Origin: RH-AL1 sp965198495 | Lineage (GTDB): Bacteria; Pseudomonadota; Alphaproteobacteria; Rhizobiales; Beijerinckiaceae | Length of the DNA stretch: 64,000 nucleotides | Direction: 5' to 3' | NCBI GenBank assembly: GCA_965198495.1 | Contig: CBDAPL010000001.1 | Coordinates: 2,976,001 to 3,040,000, forward strand | Part shown: in pieces, positions 17,459 through 27,036 of the stretch | Numbering within the stretch: position 1 is the first letter of the stretch | Layout: each line of letters opens with the position of its first letter | Made by a program: the position numbers and the translations under genes | The notes under the pieces: model-generated | The model's database searches: none | What the model was told of the DNA's origin: nothing | Seen by the model: the letters and a program-made list of their open reading frames with translations, nothing else

Positions 17459-19261
17459 ATGACACAAGCCGCGCTCGGCCAGCCTCCGCTTCGCGTGCCA
17501 AGAGCCGAACTTCCCGCGCGTTGGCCGGCGATGTCGATCGCGCAGGCGCATGCGGCGCTCACGGCGCCCGGCGTCATGTTCGAGATGGAAACGATCGAGC
17601 AGCGTGGGCGGACGGTGCGGGCCTGGAAGAACGGTCCGAAAAGCCTCGTCGATCTATGGTCCGCGGCGGCGCTGTACGCCACGCGCACGTTCCTCGTCTA
17701 TGAGGACGAACGCGTCACCTACGACGCGTTTCGCCGCGCCGCTTGGGCGTTCGCCAACGCGCTCGTGGCGCGCGGCGTAAAGAAAGGCGACCGCGTCGCC
17801 CTTGTCATGCGCAACCAGAGCGAATGGCCGGTCTGCTTCTACGGCGCGGCTCTCGCCGGCGCAATCGTCACGCCGCTGAACGCATGGTGGACCGCCGACG
17901 AAATCGCCTACGCGCTCAAGGACAGCGGCGCGAGTTTGGCGATCTTCGACGAAGATCGCTTCGCGCGGGCTCGCACGGTCATCGCGGCGTGCGGCACGCT
18001 TGGCGCATGCATCGTCTCGCGCTTCGTCGGCGACCTTCCGGTCGGCGCGACCGCGTTGGAGAGCCTGATCGGCTCCGCGCGCGAGTGGGCCGCGTTGCCG
18101 CCGGCGGGCGCGCCGCCGGTCGCCATCGATCCCGAGGATCGGGCGACGCTCTTCTACACGTCCGGCACGTCGGGCGTGCCGAAAGGCGCCGTCGCCAGCC
18201 ACCGCGCGGTGACGACACCGGTCTTCGCCACCCTGCTGTCGCAGGTCCGCAGTTTCCTGCGACGCGGCGAGGCGCCGCCGGCCACAGGGCCGGACGCCGA
18301 GCAGAAACGTCAGCTCCTCTCGATCCCCATGTTCCACGTCACCGGTTGTTTCTCCGCGCTCGGTGTCGCCGTCGCGATCGGCGCTATGGTCGTCATCATG
18401 CGCAAGTGGGATGCCGAACAGGCGCTCGCTCTGATCGAGCGCGAGCGGATCAATTCCGTCGGCGGCGTGCCGACCATCGCCTGGCAATTGCTCGAACATC
18501 CCGCCCGCGCGAAATACGACCTCTCCAGCATCGACTCGGTGAGCTACGGCGGCGCGCCGGCGGCCGCCGAATTGGTTCGGCGGCTGAACCAGGATTTCCC
18601 TCAAGCCGGCGCCGGCTGCGGCTGGGGCATGACCGAGACCTGCGCCACCTTCACCCACCATATCGGCGAGGATTACAGCTTCCGACCGGAGAGCTGCGGG
18701 CCGGCGACGCCGGTCGCCGACATGAAGGTGGTGGACGCGCACGGCGTCACCCTGCCGGTCGGCGACGTCGGCGAACTGCTCGTGCGCGGGCCGCACGTGG
18801 TCGAGGGCTACTGGAACCGTCCGCGGGAGACCGCCGAAACATTCCTCGACGGCTGGCTGCGCACCGGCGATCTCGCCCGCATCGACGACGAAGGCTTCTG
18901 CACGATCGTCGACCGCGTCAAGGACGTCATCATCCGCGGCGGCGAGAACATCTATTCGGCCGAGGTGGAGAACGTTTTGTATCAGCACCCGGCGATCATG
19001 GACGCGGCGCTCGTTGCGATCCCGCACGCGACGCTCGGCGAGGAAGCCGGGGCGGTAGTCACGCTGAAGCCGGGCGCCCGTACCGGCGAGGACGAACTGA
19101 AGGCCTTTGTCGGCCGACATCTCGCCGCATTCAAGATCCCGGTGCGCGTGCTGCTACGAAATGAGCCTTTGCCGCGCAACGCGAACGGGAAGATCATGAA
19201 GTCAGATCTGCGCCCGCTGTTCGTGGCGCCGGCCTCGAACCAATCGGAACACACGCCATGA
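17459..19261 (+). CDS. Class I adenylate-forming acyl-CoA ligase
   Basis: A 600-residue AMP-dependent synthetase. The phosphate-binding loop reads YTSGTSGVPKGA, the A5 motif is GWGMTE, the A7 hinge is GWLRTGDL, and the A10 lysine lies in NANGKI near the C-terminus. It activates a carboxylic acid with ATP and CoA, the entry step for the downstream dehydrogenases. Its stop overlaps the start of the next gene (ATGA at 19258-19261), so ligase and PimC-like protein are translationally coupled. Position matches PimA of the pim operon, but the sequence alone does not settle dicarboxylate specificity. Confidence 0.88.
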   Translation: MTQAALGQPPLRVPRAELPARWPAMSIAQAHAALTAPGVMFEMETIEQRGRTVRAWKNGPKSLVDLWSAAALYATRTFLVYEDERVTYDAFRRAAWAFANALVARGVKKGDRVALVMRNQSEWPVCFYGAALAGAIVTPLNAWWTADEIAYALKDSGASLAIFDEDRFARARTVIAACGTLGACIVSRFVGDLPVGATALESLIGSAREWAALPPAGAPPVAIDPEDRATLFYTSGTSGVPKGAVASHRAVTTPVFATLLSQVRSFLRRGEAPPATGPDAEQKRQLLSIPMFHVTGCFSALGVAVAIGAMVVIMRKWDAEQALALIERERINSVGGVPTIAWQLLEHPARAKYDLSSIDSVSYGGAPAAAELVRRLNQDFPQAGAGCGWGMTETCATFTHHIGEDYSFRPESCGPATPVADMKVVDAHGVTLPVGDVGELLVRGPHVVEGYWNRPRETAETFLDGWLRTGDLARIDDEGFCTIVDRVKDVIIRGGENIYSAEVENVLYQHPAIMDAALVAIPHATLGEEAGAVVTLKPGARTGEDELKAFVGRHLAAFKIPVRVLLRNEPLPRNANGKIMKSDLRPLFVAPASNQSEHTP

Positions 19262-20454
19262 ACCTCGACTATTCACCGGAGGACGATTCCTTTCGCAGAG
19301 AGGTTCGCGACTTCATCGCCGCGAACTATCCGGCCGACCTCAAGGCCAAGCAGGAGAGCGGCGCCGAGCTGGGCAAAGAGGATTTCCTCGCCTGGCACCG
19401 CATTCTCGCCGAGAAAGGCTGGGTCGCCCCCGCCTGGCCGAAGGAATACGGCGGCCCTGGTTGGAACCCGATCCAAAAGTTCATCTGCGCGGAGGAGATG
19501 GCGTCCGCCGGGACGGTGCCGATCCTGCCGTTCGGCATCGCCATGGTCGCGCCGGTGATCCAGAAGTTCGGTACGCCGGAGCAGAAAGCCAGGTTCCTGC
19601 CGCCGACGCATGACGGCAAGATCTGGTGGTGCCAGGGCTATTCGGAGCCGGGCGCCGGCTCCGACCTCGCCTCGCTCACCACCAAGGCGGTGCGCGACGG
19701 CGACCATTACATCGTCAACGGCCAAAAAACCTGGACGACGCTCGCCCAGCACGCCGACTGGGGCTTCTTTCTCGTGCGGACCGACTCGGCGGCGAAGAAG
19801 CAGGAGGGCATCTCGTTCCTGCTCATCGACATGAAAAGTCCCGGCGTCACCGTGCGCCCGATCATCACGCTCGATGGCGCTCACGAGGTCAACGAGGTCT
19901 GGCTCGAGAACGTGCGCGTGCCGATCGAGAACCGCGTCTACAAGGAAAACGAGGGTTGGACGTGCGCCAAGTTCCTGCTCGCGCACGAGCGCACCGGCAT
20001 CGCCGGCGTCGCCCGCTCCAAGCGCGGCCTGGAAAAGCTGCGCGCGATCGCCGCGAGCGAAACGATGAACGGCAAACCATTGGCGGATGACCCCTTCTTC
20101 GGCCGACGCATGGCCGAGCTCGAGATCGATCTGATGGCGCTGGAATACACCGAGCTGCGTAGCCTCTCGCGCGAAGGCGCGGGTAAAGGTCCAGGGCCGG
20201 AATCCTCGCTCCTCAAGATCAAGGGAACCGAGATCCAGCAACGCGCCACCGAACTCGTGCTGGAGGCCGCCGGTCAGTACGGCGCGCCGCACCTGATCGA
20301 CGCGATGGAGCCTGGCGACAATGCGCTGCCTATCGGGCCCGACCACGCGCGCGGGGCCGCCGACACCTATTTCAACATGCGCAAGGCCTCGATCTACGGC
20401 GGCTCGAACGAGATCCAGCGCAACATCATCGCCAAGGCCGTGCTCGGTCTTTAG
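19258..20454 (+). CDS. pimC: Acyl-CoA dehydrogenase, PimC-like large subunit
   Basis: A 398-residue dehydrogenase with WWCQGYSEPGAGSDLA and QKTWTTLAQHADW, very similar to what I remember of pimeloyl-CoA dehydrogenase large subunit. Near the C-terminus it has YGGSNEIQ, so the usual catalytic Glu of YEG is Gly; in related enzymes the base comes from another position. It is paired with a second dehydrogenase gene 26 bases downstream, as in heterotetrameric enzymes such as PimCD and mycobacterial FadE28-FadE29. It should oxidise a dicarboxyl-CoA or another bulky acyl-CoA. Confidence 0.87.
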   Translation: MNLDYSPEDDSFRREVRDFIAANYPADLKAKQESGAELGKEDFLAWHRILAEKGWVAPAWPKEYGGPGWNPIQKFICAEEMASAGTVPILPFGIAMVAPVIQKFGTPEQKARFLPPTHDGKIWWCQGYSEPGAGSDLASLTTKAVRDGDHYIVNGQKTWTTLAQHADWGFFLVRTDSAAKKQEGISFLLIDMKSPGVTVRPIITLDGAHEVNEVWLENVRVPIENRVYKENEGWTCAKFLLAHERTGIAGVARSKRGLEKLRAIAASETMNGKPLADDPFFGRRMAELEIDLMALEYTELRSLSREGAGKGPGPESSLLKIKGTEIQQRATELVLEAAGQYGAPHLIDAMEPGDNALPIGPDHARGAADTYFNMRKASIYGGSNEIQRNIIAKAVLGL

Positions 20455-20480
20455 CGCACCGAATAGTTGGACAACGAACG

Positions 20481-21608
20481 ATGGACTTCACCTACAGCGA
20501 CGAGCAGCGCCAGTTACGCGAGACGCTCGCCCGCTTTCTCGGCGATCGTTACGGCTTCGACGCGCGCCAGAAGATGCTGAAGTCCGGCAAGGGCTGGCGG
20601 CCGGAGATCTGGAAGGCGCTGGCGGAGGATCTCGGCATTCTCGGCGTATCGCTCCCGGAAGAGGTCGGCGGCTTCGGCGGCGGCCCCGTCGACGCGATGA
20701 TCGTCATGGAGGAGATGGGCCGCGCCCTCGTCGTCGAGCCCTACCTCGAGACGATCGTCATCGGCGCCGGACTGCTCAAGCATGTCGGCGGCGACGTCGC
20801 GACCGGCGCGATCGAGAAGATCATCGCCGGCGAGATGATCACCGCCTTCGCCTGGAGCGAGCCGAAGACGCGCTTCGACGCGGCCGACGTCGCGACCGCG
20901 GCCAAGCGTGAGGATGATGGTTGGCGGGTCGATGGGCGCAAGGCGGTGGTGATCGCGGCACCGTTGGCGACCCACCTTCTCGTCACCGCCCGCACGTCGG
21001 GCGCGCAGCGCGACCATGACGGCATCTCGCTCTTCCTGCTCGATGCCAAGGCGCAAGGCATCATCACGCGCGACTACCCGACCGTCGACGGCAAGATGGC
21101 GGCGGAGATCGTCTTCGACAATGTCTTGATTGGAGCGGACGCGCTCCTCGGCGAAGAAGGCAAGGCCTTGCCGCTGGTGGAGCAGGTGCTCGACGAGGCG
21201 CGCGCCGCGCTCTGCGCGGAGGCGCTCGGCGTCATGCGCGAGCTGCAGCGCCAGACGATCGACTACGTGCAGCAGCGCAAGCAATTCGGTTTGCCGATCG
21301 GCAAATTCCAGGTCTTGCAGCATCGGCTCGTCGACATGTTCATGCAGGTCGAGCAATCGGCCTCGATGACCGTGATGGCGACGCTGAAGCTCGAAGAGCC
21401 GGAGGCCGCGCGCATGAAGGCGGTGTCGGCCGCCAAGGCCTTCGTGAGCCATGCCTGCAAGTTCGTCGGTCAGAACGCGGTGCAGACGCACGGCGGCATC
21501 GGCCTCACCGACGAGTTGGCGCTGAGCCACTACTTCAAGCGTGCCTCGATGATCGAGAACGAGTTGGGCTCATACGATTATCATGTAAGCCGCTATCAGG
21601 CGCATTGA
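20481..21608 (+). CDS. pimD: Acyl-CoA dehydrogenase, PimD-like small subunit
   Basis: A 375-residue acyl-CoA dehydrogenase fold protein with a divergent active site. It has the FAD-side region AFAWSEP in place of the usual T/S-rich motif, QRKQFGLPIGKFQVLQHR, and THGGIGLTDE. The C-terminus (HYFKRASMIENELG) lacks the YEG-x-x-x-IQ motif. That pattern is known from partner subunits that form heterotetramers with a PimC-type protein. It is the last plus-strand gene before a strong terminator at 21627-21655, and so closes the pim-like operon. Confidence 0.87.
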   Translation: MDFTYSDEQRQLRETLARFLGDRYGFDARQKMLKSGKGWRPEIWKALAEDLGILGVSLPEEVGGFGGGPVDAMIVMEEMGRALVVEPYLETIVIGAGLLKHVGGDVATGAIEKIIAGEMITAFAWSEPKTRFDAADVATAAKREDDGWRVDGRKAVVIAAPLATHLLVTARTSGAQRDHDGISLFLLDAKAQGIITRDYPTVDGKMAAEIVFDNVLIGADALLGEEGKALPLVEQVLDEARAALCAEALGVMRELQRQTIDYVQQRKQFGLPIGKFQVLQHRLVDMFMQVEQSASMTVMATLKLEEPEAARMKAVSAAKAFVSHACKFVGQNAVQTHGGIGLTDELALSHYFKRASMIENELGSYDYHVSRYQAH

Positions 21609-21626
21609 GGTCATCGCCTCAAAGAA

Positions 21627-21655
21627 AAGGCCGCGCTTCAGGCGCGCGGCCTTTC
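21627..21655. terminator. Rho-independent terminator between convergent genes
   Basis: An 11-bp perfect stem (AAAGGCCGCGC with GCGCGGCCTTT) and a 7-base loop, ending in a T-run. Because the stem begins with A-residues it can act in both directions, for pimD on the plus strand and the FadE-type gene on the minus strand. Confidence 0.85.
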
Positions 21656-21676
21656 CCTTCATAGAGTCAGAAAAGT

Positions 21677-23467
21677 TTAGAACGCCGCGTCCTCGAGCGC
21701 CATCATCGAGCCCTTGCCGGACTTGATCGCGGCGAAGAGGCCGCCGGCTTCCGGCAGGATACGGTCGAAGAAGAAGCTGGCGGTCGCTAGCTTCGCCTTG
21801 TAGAAGCCGGCGTCTCCATTGGCCTTGGGCAGCTTCTCGTGCGCGATCTTGATCGTGCGGGCCCACATGTAACCAAGGGCGACCAAACCGAACAGCTTGA
21901 GATAGTCGGACGCGGCCGCGCCGGCCTCTTCCGGGTCACGCATGCCGGTCTGCGCGATCTGCCCGGTTGCCAGCTGCAGCGCGCCGAACGCTTTTTCCAG
22001 CCGCCGCACGGGCTCGCCGATCGCCGCGTCGTTCTTGTTCGCCTCGATGAAATCGGCGACGGGATGAAAGAACGAACGAAGGTAGCGGCCGGCGTGCGCG
22101 CCGAGCTTACGGCCGACGAGGTCGAGCGCCTGGATGCCGTTGGTTCCCTCGTAGATCATGGCGATGCGCGCGTCGCGCACGTATTGTTCCACACCATGGT
22201 CGCGGATATAGCCGTGGCCGCCGTAGACCTGCACGCCGCGGCTGGCGTTCTCGAAGGCCATGTCGGTGAACATTGCCTTCACGACCGGTGTCATAAGCTG
22301 GCAGAAGTCGTCCGCCTCTTGCTTGACGTGCGGATCGTTGGACTTGCCGGCACGGTCGAGCGCGCGGGCGACCCAGCCCGACAGTGCGCGACAGCCCTCG
22401 ATCTCGGCACGCATCCGCATGAGGCTGCGGCGCACGTCGGGGTGAACGATGATCGGATCGGCCGGCTTATCGGGATGTTTGACGCCCGACAGAGAGCGGC
22501 CCTGCAGGCGATCCTTGGCGTAGGCGACGGCGCTCTGGTAAGCGGCCTCGGCGACGCCGAGGCCCTGGATGCCGACGGACAAACGTTCCGAGTTCATCAT
22601 CGAGAACATCGCCTGCATACCCTTGTTGGGCTTGCCGACGAGCCAACCCTTGGCGTCGCTGAAGTTGATCTGGCAGGTGGCCGAAGCCTTCATGCCCATC
22701 TTGTGCTCGATGCCGACGCAATTGACGCCGTTGCGCGCGCCGGGGCGCCCGTCGTCGCTCGGGATCAGCTTGGGCACCAGGAACAGGCTTATGCCCTTGA
22801 TGCCCTTCGGCGCGTCCGGCGTACGGGCGAGAACCAAGTGGATGATATTCTCGGTCAGATCGTGATCGCCGGACGAGATGAAGATCTTCGAGCCGGTAAC
22901 GTTGAAGCTGCCATCCTCGTTGGGAACCGCCTTCGTGCGCAGCATGCCAAGATCGGTGCCGCAATGGGCTTCCGTCAGGCACATCGTGCCACCCCAGGTG
23001 CCGTCGACCATCTTGGGCAGGAAGCGGTCCTTCAGCTCCTCCGTCGCGTAACCCTCGATCGCCACAGTGGCGCCATGCGTCAAGCCAGGGTAGAGGCCAA
23101 ACGACATGTTGGCCGAGCAGAGCATCTCCTCGACCTGCTTGGCGAGACTCTCAGGCAGCCCCTGGCCGCCATACTTCGGATCCGACGCGAGTGATGTCCA
23201 ACCGCCTTCGCGGAACGTCTTGTAGGCCTCCGGAAAGCCCTTGGGCGTACGCACGACGCCGTTTTCGTAGTGGCAGCCCTCGACGTCGCCGGATGCGTTA
23301 AGCGGCAGCAACACGCCCTCCGCCATCTTCGCGGCTTCTTCGAGGATCGTGTCGACGAGGTCTTCGCTTACATCCTCGAAGCCGAGCTTATCGGCAAGTT
23401 CCTCGGTGCCATACATCTCGTGGAGGACGAAACGCATGTCGCGCACAGGCGCCTTGTAGGTCTGCAT
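21677..23467 (-). CDS. Long acyl-CoA dehydrogenase (FadE/DmdC type)
   Basis: A 596-residue enzyme with the four-part long architecture: N-terminal domain, CLTEAHCGTDLG, ISSGDHDLTENI, IYEGTNGIQALDLVGRK with the catalytic Glu, and the extra C-terminal domain. The ATG at 23467 is preceded by AAGGAG; a longer frame exists upstream but lacks support. It lies 22 bases after the HADH/ECH gene on the same strand, giving a thiolase-HADH-dehydrogenase operon for ordinary fatty acid beta-oxidation. Confidence 0.92.
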   Translation of the reverse strand: MQTYKAPVRDMRFVLHEMYGTEELADKLGFEDVSEDLVDTILEEAAKMAEGVLLPLNASGDVEGCHYENGVVRTPKGFPEAYKTFREGGWTSLASDPKYGGQGLPESLAKQVEEMLCSANMSFGLYPGLTHGATVAIEGYATEELKDRFLPKMVDGTWGGTMCLTEAHCGTDLGMLRTKAVPNEDGSFNVTGSKIFISSGDHDLTENIIHLVLARTPDAPKGIKGISLFLVPKLIPSDDGRPGARNGVNCVGIEHKMGMKASATCQINFSDAKGWLVGKPNKGMQAMFSMMNSERLSVGIQGLGVAEAAYQSAVAYAKDRLQGRSLSGVKHPDKPADPIIVHPDVRRSLMRMRAEIEGCRALSGWVARALDRAGKSNDPHVKQEADDFCQLMTPVVKAMFTDMAFENASRGVQVYGGHGYIRDHGVEQYVRDARIAMIYEGTNGIQALDLVGRKLGAHAGRYLRSFFHPVADFIEANKNDAAIGEPVRRLEKAFGALQLATGQIAQTGMRDPEEAGAAASDYLKLFGLVALGYMWARTIKIAHEKLPKANGDAGFYKAKLATASFFFDRILPEAGGLFAAIKSGKGSMMALEDAAF

Positions 23468-23489
23468 AGTAGGTCTCCTTCGATAGGTA

Positions 23490-25826
23490 TCAGTTACGGA
23501 GAGGCTTACCCGTTTCAAGCGTGTGCTCGATGCGGGCCAAGGTCGCGGGCGTCTTCAACAGGCGCATGAAGGCGGTGCGCTCCAGCTTGAGCACATCGTT
23601 TTCGGTGAGCGCGTCGATTGGGTCGCAAGCGCCGCCGGAGAGGACCTCGGCGAGGCCGTAGGCCACGGTCACGTCGTGGTCGGTGGCCAAACGACGACGA
23701 TGGAAGCCGGCCACGGCGCCCTCCATGCCGATGCGTCCGGCCGCGCCGGGCAGGTTGATGGTGATCGCGGCGTCCGGCGGCGCGTAGTTCTCGGCCAGCG
23801 CCAGCGCCTTTGCCTTGGCATCGGCGAGCAGGCGGTATCGGTTCATGGTGATGTCGTCGCCCTTGCGCAGGATCAGCATGTCCCGCGCCTGCGCGGCGGA
23901 CTTGGAGACGGTGGCGGTCGAGACCATCTCGAAGACTTTCGCCGGCGCCGGCATCGGCCCGCGCGCAAATCTGTCATTGGCCTTCCAACGAAACAGCATC
24001 TCCTTGCAGCCGCCCCAGCCGGGCAGCAGGCCGACGCCGCATTCCACGAGGCCGGCGTAGGTCTCGGCATGCGCCTGCACGGCGTCCGAATGCAGCAGGA
24101 TCTCGCAGCCGCCGCCGAGCGCCATGCCGGCCGGCGCGGAAACGACCGGGAACGGCGCGTATTTCAAGGCCTTGTACGTGTCCTGACCGATCGCGATCGT
24201 CTGCTCGATCTGCTGCCAGGCCGCGATATTGGCCGCGAAGAGCGCCAGGCCGAGGTTGGCGCCGACCGAAAAGTTCGTGCCCTCGTTGTAGATGACGAGC
24301 GCCTTGTGCTTCTCCTTCACGAGCTTGATCGACTGGTGAAGCAGCGTCATGATCTGGTCGTCGATCGAGTTGCTCTTGGAGGTGAATTCCAGGCAGCAGA
24401 CGCCATCGCCGATGTCCCAAAGAGCGGCCGAACCGTTCTTGAGGAGCGGCTTCGCGGTCAGCTTGATATCCTCGAGCAGCAACACGCCCTCGGGGCGCAC
24501 GAGATCGTGGTAGGCTCCGTCGAGCCCGAAGAACTGGCGCCTGCCGTTCTCCAGCCGATAGAACGTTTGATCGCCGACTTTGGCGAGAATCGGCGGCACC
24601 GCGATGCCGTCTTCCTCAAGCGCCTTGGCGAGCCACGCGGCGCCGACCTTATCGATCAGCTCGAAGGGACCCCACTTCCAATTGTAGCCAAGGCGCATGG
24701 CCTCGTCGATCGCGGTGATCTCGTCGGCGGCTTCCGGCACCAGGCTCGCGGCGTAGGAGAGCACGCTGCCGATGACGTTCCAGGCGTATTTACCGTGCTT
24801 GCTTTTCGAGGACAGCAGCGCTCGAAGATTCTTCTCCGCGCTCTTGAGTTCGGCAAGCTCCGGCGCCTGCACGGCAATGTATTCGCCGGTGGTCAGATTG
24901 ATCGCCTGCTTGTCCTTGCGGCCCTTGGTCTTGTCGATGCGGTAGAAACCACCCTTGCCTTTGCGGCCGGTATAGCCGTCGGCGATCATCTTCGCCAGCA
25001 GCGGCATCTCGCGGTTGACAGCGTGGAACGCGTCCGTCTTCGGCAACAGCCCGGCGAGACTCGCGTTGATATGCGGGCCAAGGTCGAGCCCCACGAGGTC
25101 GAGCAGGCCGAAGATGCCGGTCTTCGGTATGCCAAGCGGCCGCCCCATGATGGCGTCGGCCTCCTCGATCGACAGGCCGGTGTCCATCGCCTCCAAGATG
25201 CCGCGCTGCATCCAGTAGATGCCGAGACGGTTGGCGATGAAACCGGGGCTGTCCTTGCAGGCGACGATGCTCTTGCCCATCGCGATGTCGCAGAATTGTG
25301 AAACTTTCGCGACCTGCGCAGGGTCGGCCTTGCCCGAGACGACCTCCAACAGGCGCATGTAGCGCGGCGGGTTGAAGAAATGCGTGACGAAGAAGTCGCG
25401 CTCGAACGCGTCGGGCATGCCCTCGACCAGTGAGGCCAGAGGGATCGTCGACGTGTTCGACGAAACCGGTGTGCCGGGCTTTCTCACGGCGTCGATCTTT
25501 CTGTAGAGCGCCTGCTTGATGTCGAGGCGTTCGATGACGACCTCGACGATCCAGTCGCAATCGGCGATCTGTCCGAGATCGTCGTCGATCGTGCCGACAC
25601 TGATCAGCTTGGCCGCGCGCTCCGACATCAGCGGGGCCGGCTCGGTCTTGAGCAGCTTGGCGGCGGCGCCACGCGCGATCGAGGCGCGGTCCTTCTCGTC
25701 CTTGCCGACGATGTCGAGCAGCAGCACCGGCACGCCAGCGTTGGCGACCTGCGCGGCGATACCTGCGCCCATCACGCCGGAGCCGATCACCGCGACTTTC
25801 TTGATCATCGTTTCCGGCTGGGCCAT
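23490..25826 (-). CDS. FadN-type 3-hydroxyacyl-CoA dehydrogenase/enoyl-CoA hydratase
   Basis: A 778-residue bifunctional enzyme with the dehydrogenase domain first: NAD site GSGVMG at residues 15-20, FFNPPRYMRLLE, then the HADH C-terminal domain. The hydratase-like domain is last (PFPVVSAPAGMALGGGCE, LLPGWGGCKEM). This order is opposite to the PimF gene at 15332 and matches Bacillus FadN. Together they hydrate enoyl-CoA and oxidise the 3-hydroxy product. Its ATG overlaps the thiolase stop by one base (TGATG), so it is translated with it. Earlier starts in frame overlap the thiolase and were not used. Confidence 0.9.
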   Translation of the reverse strand: MAQPETMIKKVAVIGSGVMGAGIAAQVANAGVPVLLLDIVGKDEKDRASIARGAAAKLLKTEPAPLMSERAAKLISVGTIDDDLGQIADCDWIVEVVIERLDIKQALYRKIDAVRKPGTPVSSNTSTIPLASLVEGMPDAFERDFFVTHFFNPPRYMRLLEVVSGKADPAQVAKVSQFCDIAMGKSIVACKDSPGFIANRLGIYWMQRGILEAMDTGLSIEEADAIMGRPLGIPKTGIFGLLDLVGLDLGPHINASLAGLLPKTDAFHAVNREMPLLAKMIADGYTGRKGKGGFYRIDKTKGRKDKQAINLTTGEYIAVQAPELAELKSAEKNLRALLSSKSKHGKYAWNVIGSVLSYAASLVPEAADEITAIDEAMRLGYNWKWGPFELIDKVGAAWLAKALEEDGIAVPPILAKVGDQTFYRLENGRRQFFGLDGAYHDLVRPEGVLLLEDIKLTAKPLLKNGSAALWDIGDGVCCLEFTSKSNSIDDQIMTLLHQSIKLVKEKHKALVIYNEGTNFSVGANLGLALFAANIAAWQQIEQTIAIGQDTYKALKYAPFPVVSAPAGMALGGGCEILLHSDAVQAHAETYAGLVECGVGLLPGWGGCKEMLFRWKANDRFARGPMPAPAKVFEMVSTATVSKSAAQARDMLILRKGDDITMNRYRLLADAKAKALALAENYAPPDAAITINLPGAAGRIGMEGAVAGFHRRRLATDHDVTVAYGLAEVLSGGACDPIDALTENDVLKLERTAFMRLLKTPATLARIEHTLETGKPLRN

Positions 25827-26962
25827 CACACGCGCTCCATGATCGTGGCGATGCCTTGTCCGCCGCCGATGCACTGGGTGGCGAGCGCGTAGCGGCCGCC
25901 CTCGCGCTTCAGCAGGCTCGCCGCCTTGCCGGTGATGCGCGCTCCAGTGGCGCCGAGAGGGTGGCCGAGCGCGATGGCGCCCCCATCGAGGTTCAGCGTC
26001 TCCTCGCGGATGCCGAGCTCCTTCATGCAGGCGAGGGCCTGCGCGGCGAAGGCCTCGTTCAGCTCGACCACATCGATCTGCTTCATCTCGATGTTCGCCC
26101 GTTGCAGCGCCTTGCGCGTCGCCTTCACCGGACCGATGCCCATGATGTCCGGCTCGCAGCCAGACACGGCCACTGAAGCGAGGCGCGCCAGCGGTTCGAG
26201 ATTGTTGCGCTTGGCGTATTCCTCCGTGCAGAGCAATACGGCGGCGGCACCGTCGGTCAGCGGCGAGGAGGTGCCGGCGGTGACCGCACCCTCGGCGCTG
26301 AAGGCCGGCTTCAGCGCCGCCAAAGCTTCCTTGTTCGTCTCCGGACGGATGCAGCCGTCCTTGTCGAGCATGCCGCCGTTCGTTTTGATCGGTACGATCT
26401 CGTCGGCGAAACGGCCTTCGACTTGCGCGGCGGCTGCCTTCTGGTGGCTGCGCACGGCGAGTTCCTCTTGCGCGGCGCGGGTGATCTGCCAGCGGCGCGA
26501 GACGTTCTCGGCCGTGTCGCCCATGCCCATGTAGGCGCCGGGCTGCTTGGCGTTCAGCGTGGGGTTCGGCATCGGGTTGTATCCGCCCATCGGAATGCGC
26601 GTCATGCTCTCGACGCCGGCGCAGATGAAGGCCTCGCCCGCGCCGAGCATGATCTGCCCGGCCGCGATGTGGATCGCGTGCATCGAGGAGCCGCAGAAGC
26701 GATTGACGGTCGACCCGCCGACGGAAAGGGGAAGGTCAGCCTGCAGCGCGACGAGGCGCGCCATGTTGAGGCCCTGCTCGCCCTCCGGGAAAGCGCAGCC
26801 GAGAATCAGGTCCTCGATCTCGCCGGCATCGATCCCGGTCTTGGCGACCAACGCGCGCACGACGTCGGCGATGAGGTCATCGGGGCGCACCTTGGTGAGG
26901 CCGCCCTTCTTGGCCAGGGTGAACGGCGAGCGGGCGTAAGCGGCGATCACGATGTTTTGCAT
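25826..26962 (-). CDS. fadA: Acetyl-CoA acyltransferase (FadA-type thiolase)
   Basis: A 378-residue thiolase with Cys90 in NRFCGSSMHA, NEAFA, GHPLGATGA and CIGGGQG, so all catalytic residues are in place. ATG 26962 is preceded by a strong AAGGAGG. It cleaves 3-oxoacyl-CoA to acetyl-CoA and shortened acyl-CoA and is the first gene of the fadA-fadN-fadE-type operon. The 74 bases up to the MerR gene contain a short direct repeat (TGTCTCTGCTAGG twice at about 27010-27042). Confidence 0.92.
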   Translation of the reverse strand: MQNIVIAAYARSPFTLAKKGGLTKVRPDDLIADVVRALVAKTGIDAGEIEDLILGCAFPEGEQGLNMARLVALQADLPLSVGGSTVNRFCGSSMHAIHIAAGQIMLGAGEAFICAGVESMTRIPMGGYNPMPNPTLNAKQPGAYMGMGDTAENVSRRWQITRAAQEELAVRSHQKAAAAQVEGRFADEIVPIKTNGGMLDKDGCIRPETNKEALAALKPAFSAEGAVTAGTSSPLTDGAAAVLLCTEEYAKRNNLEPLARLASVAVSGCEPDIMGIGPVKATRKALQRANIEMKQIDVVELNEAFAAQALACMKELGIREETLNLDGGAIALGHPLGATGARITGKAASLLKREGGRYALATQCIGGGQGIATIMERV

Positions 26963-27036
26963 AAAACGACCTCCTTTTTTAGGCACCTCGCGCTTTCTCG
27001 CGCGCCTTGTGTCTCTGCTAGGTTGTGATGTCTCTG

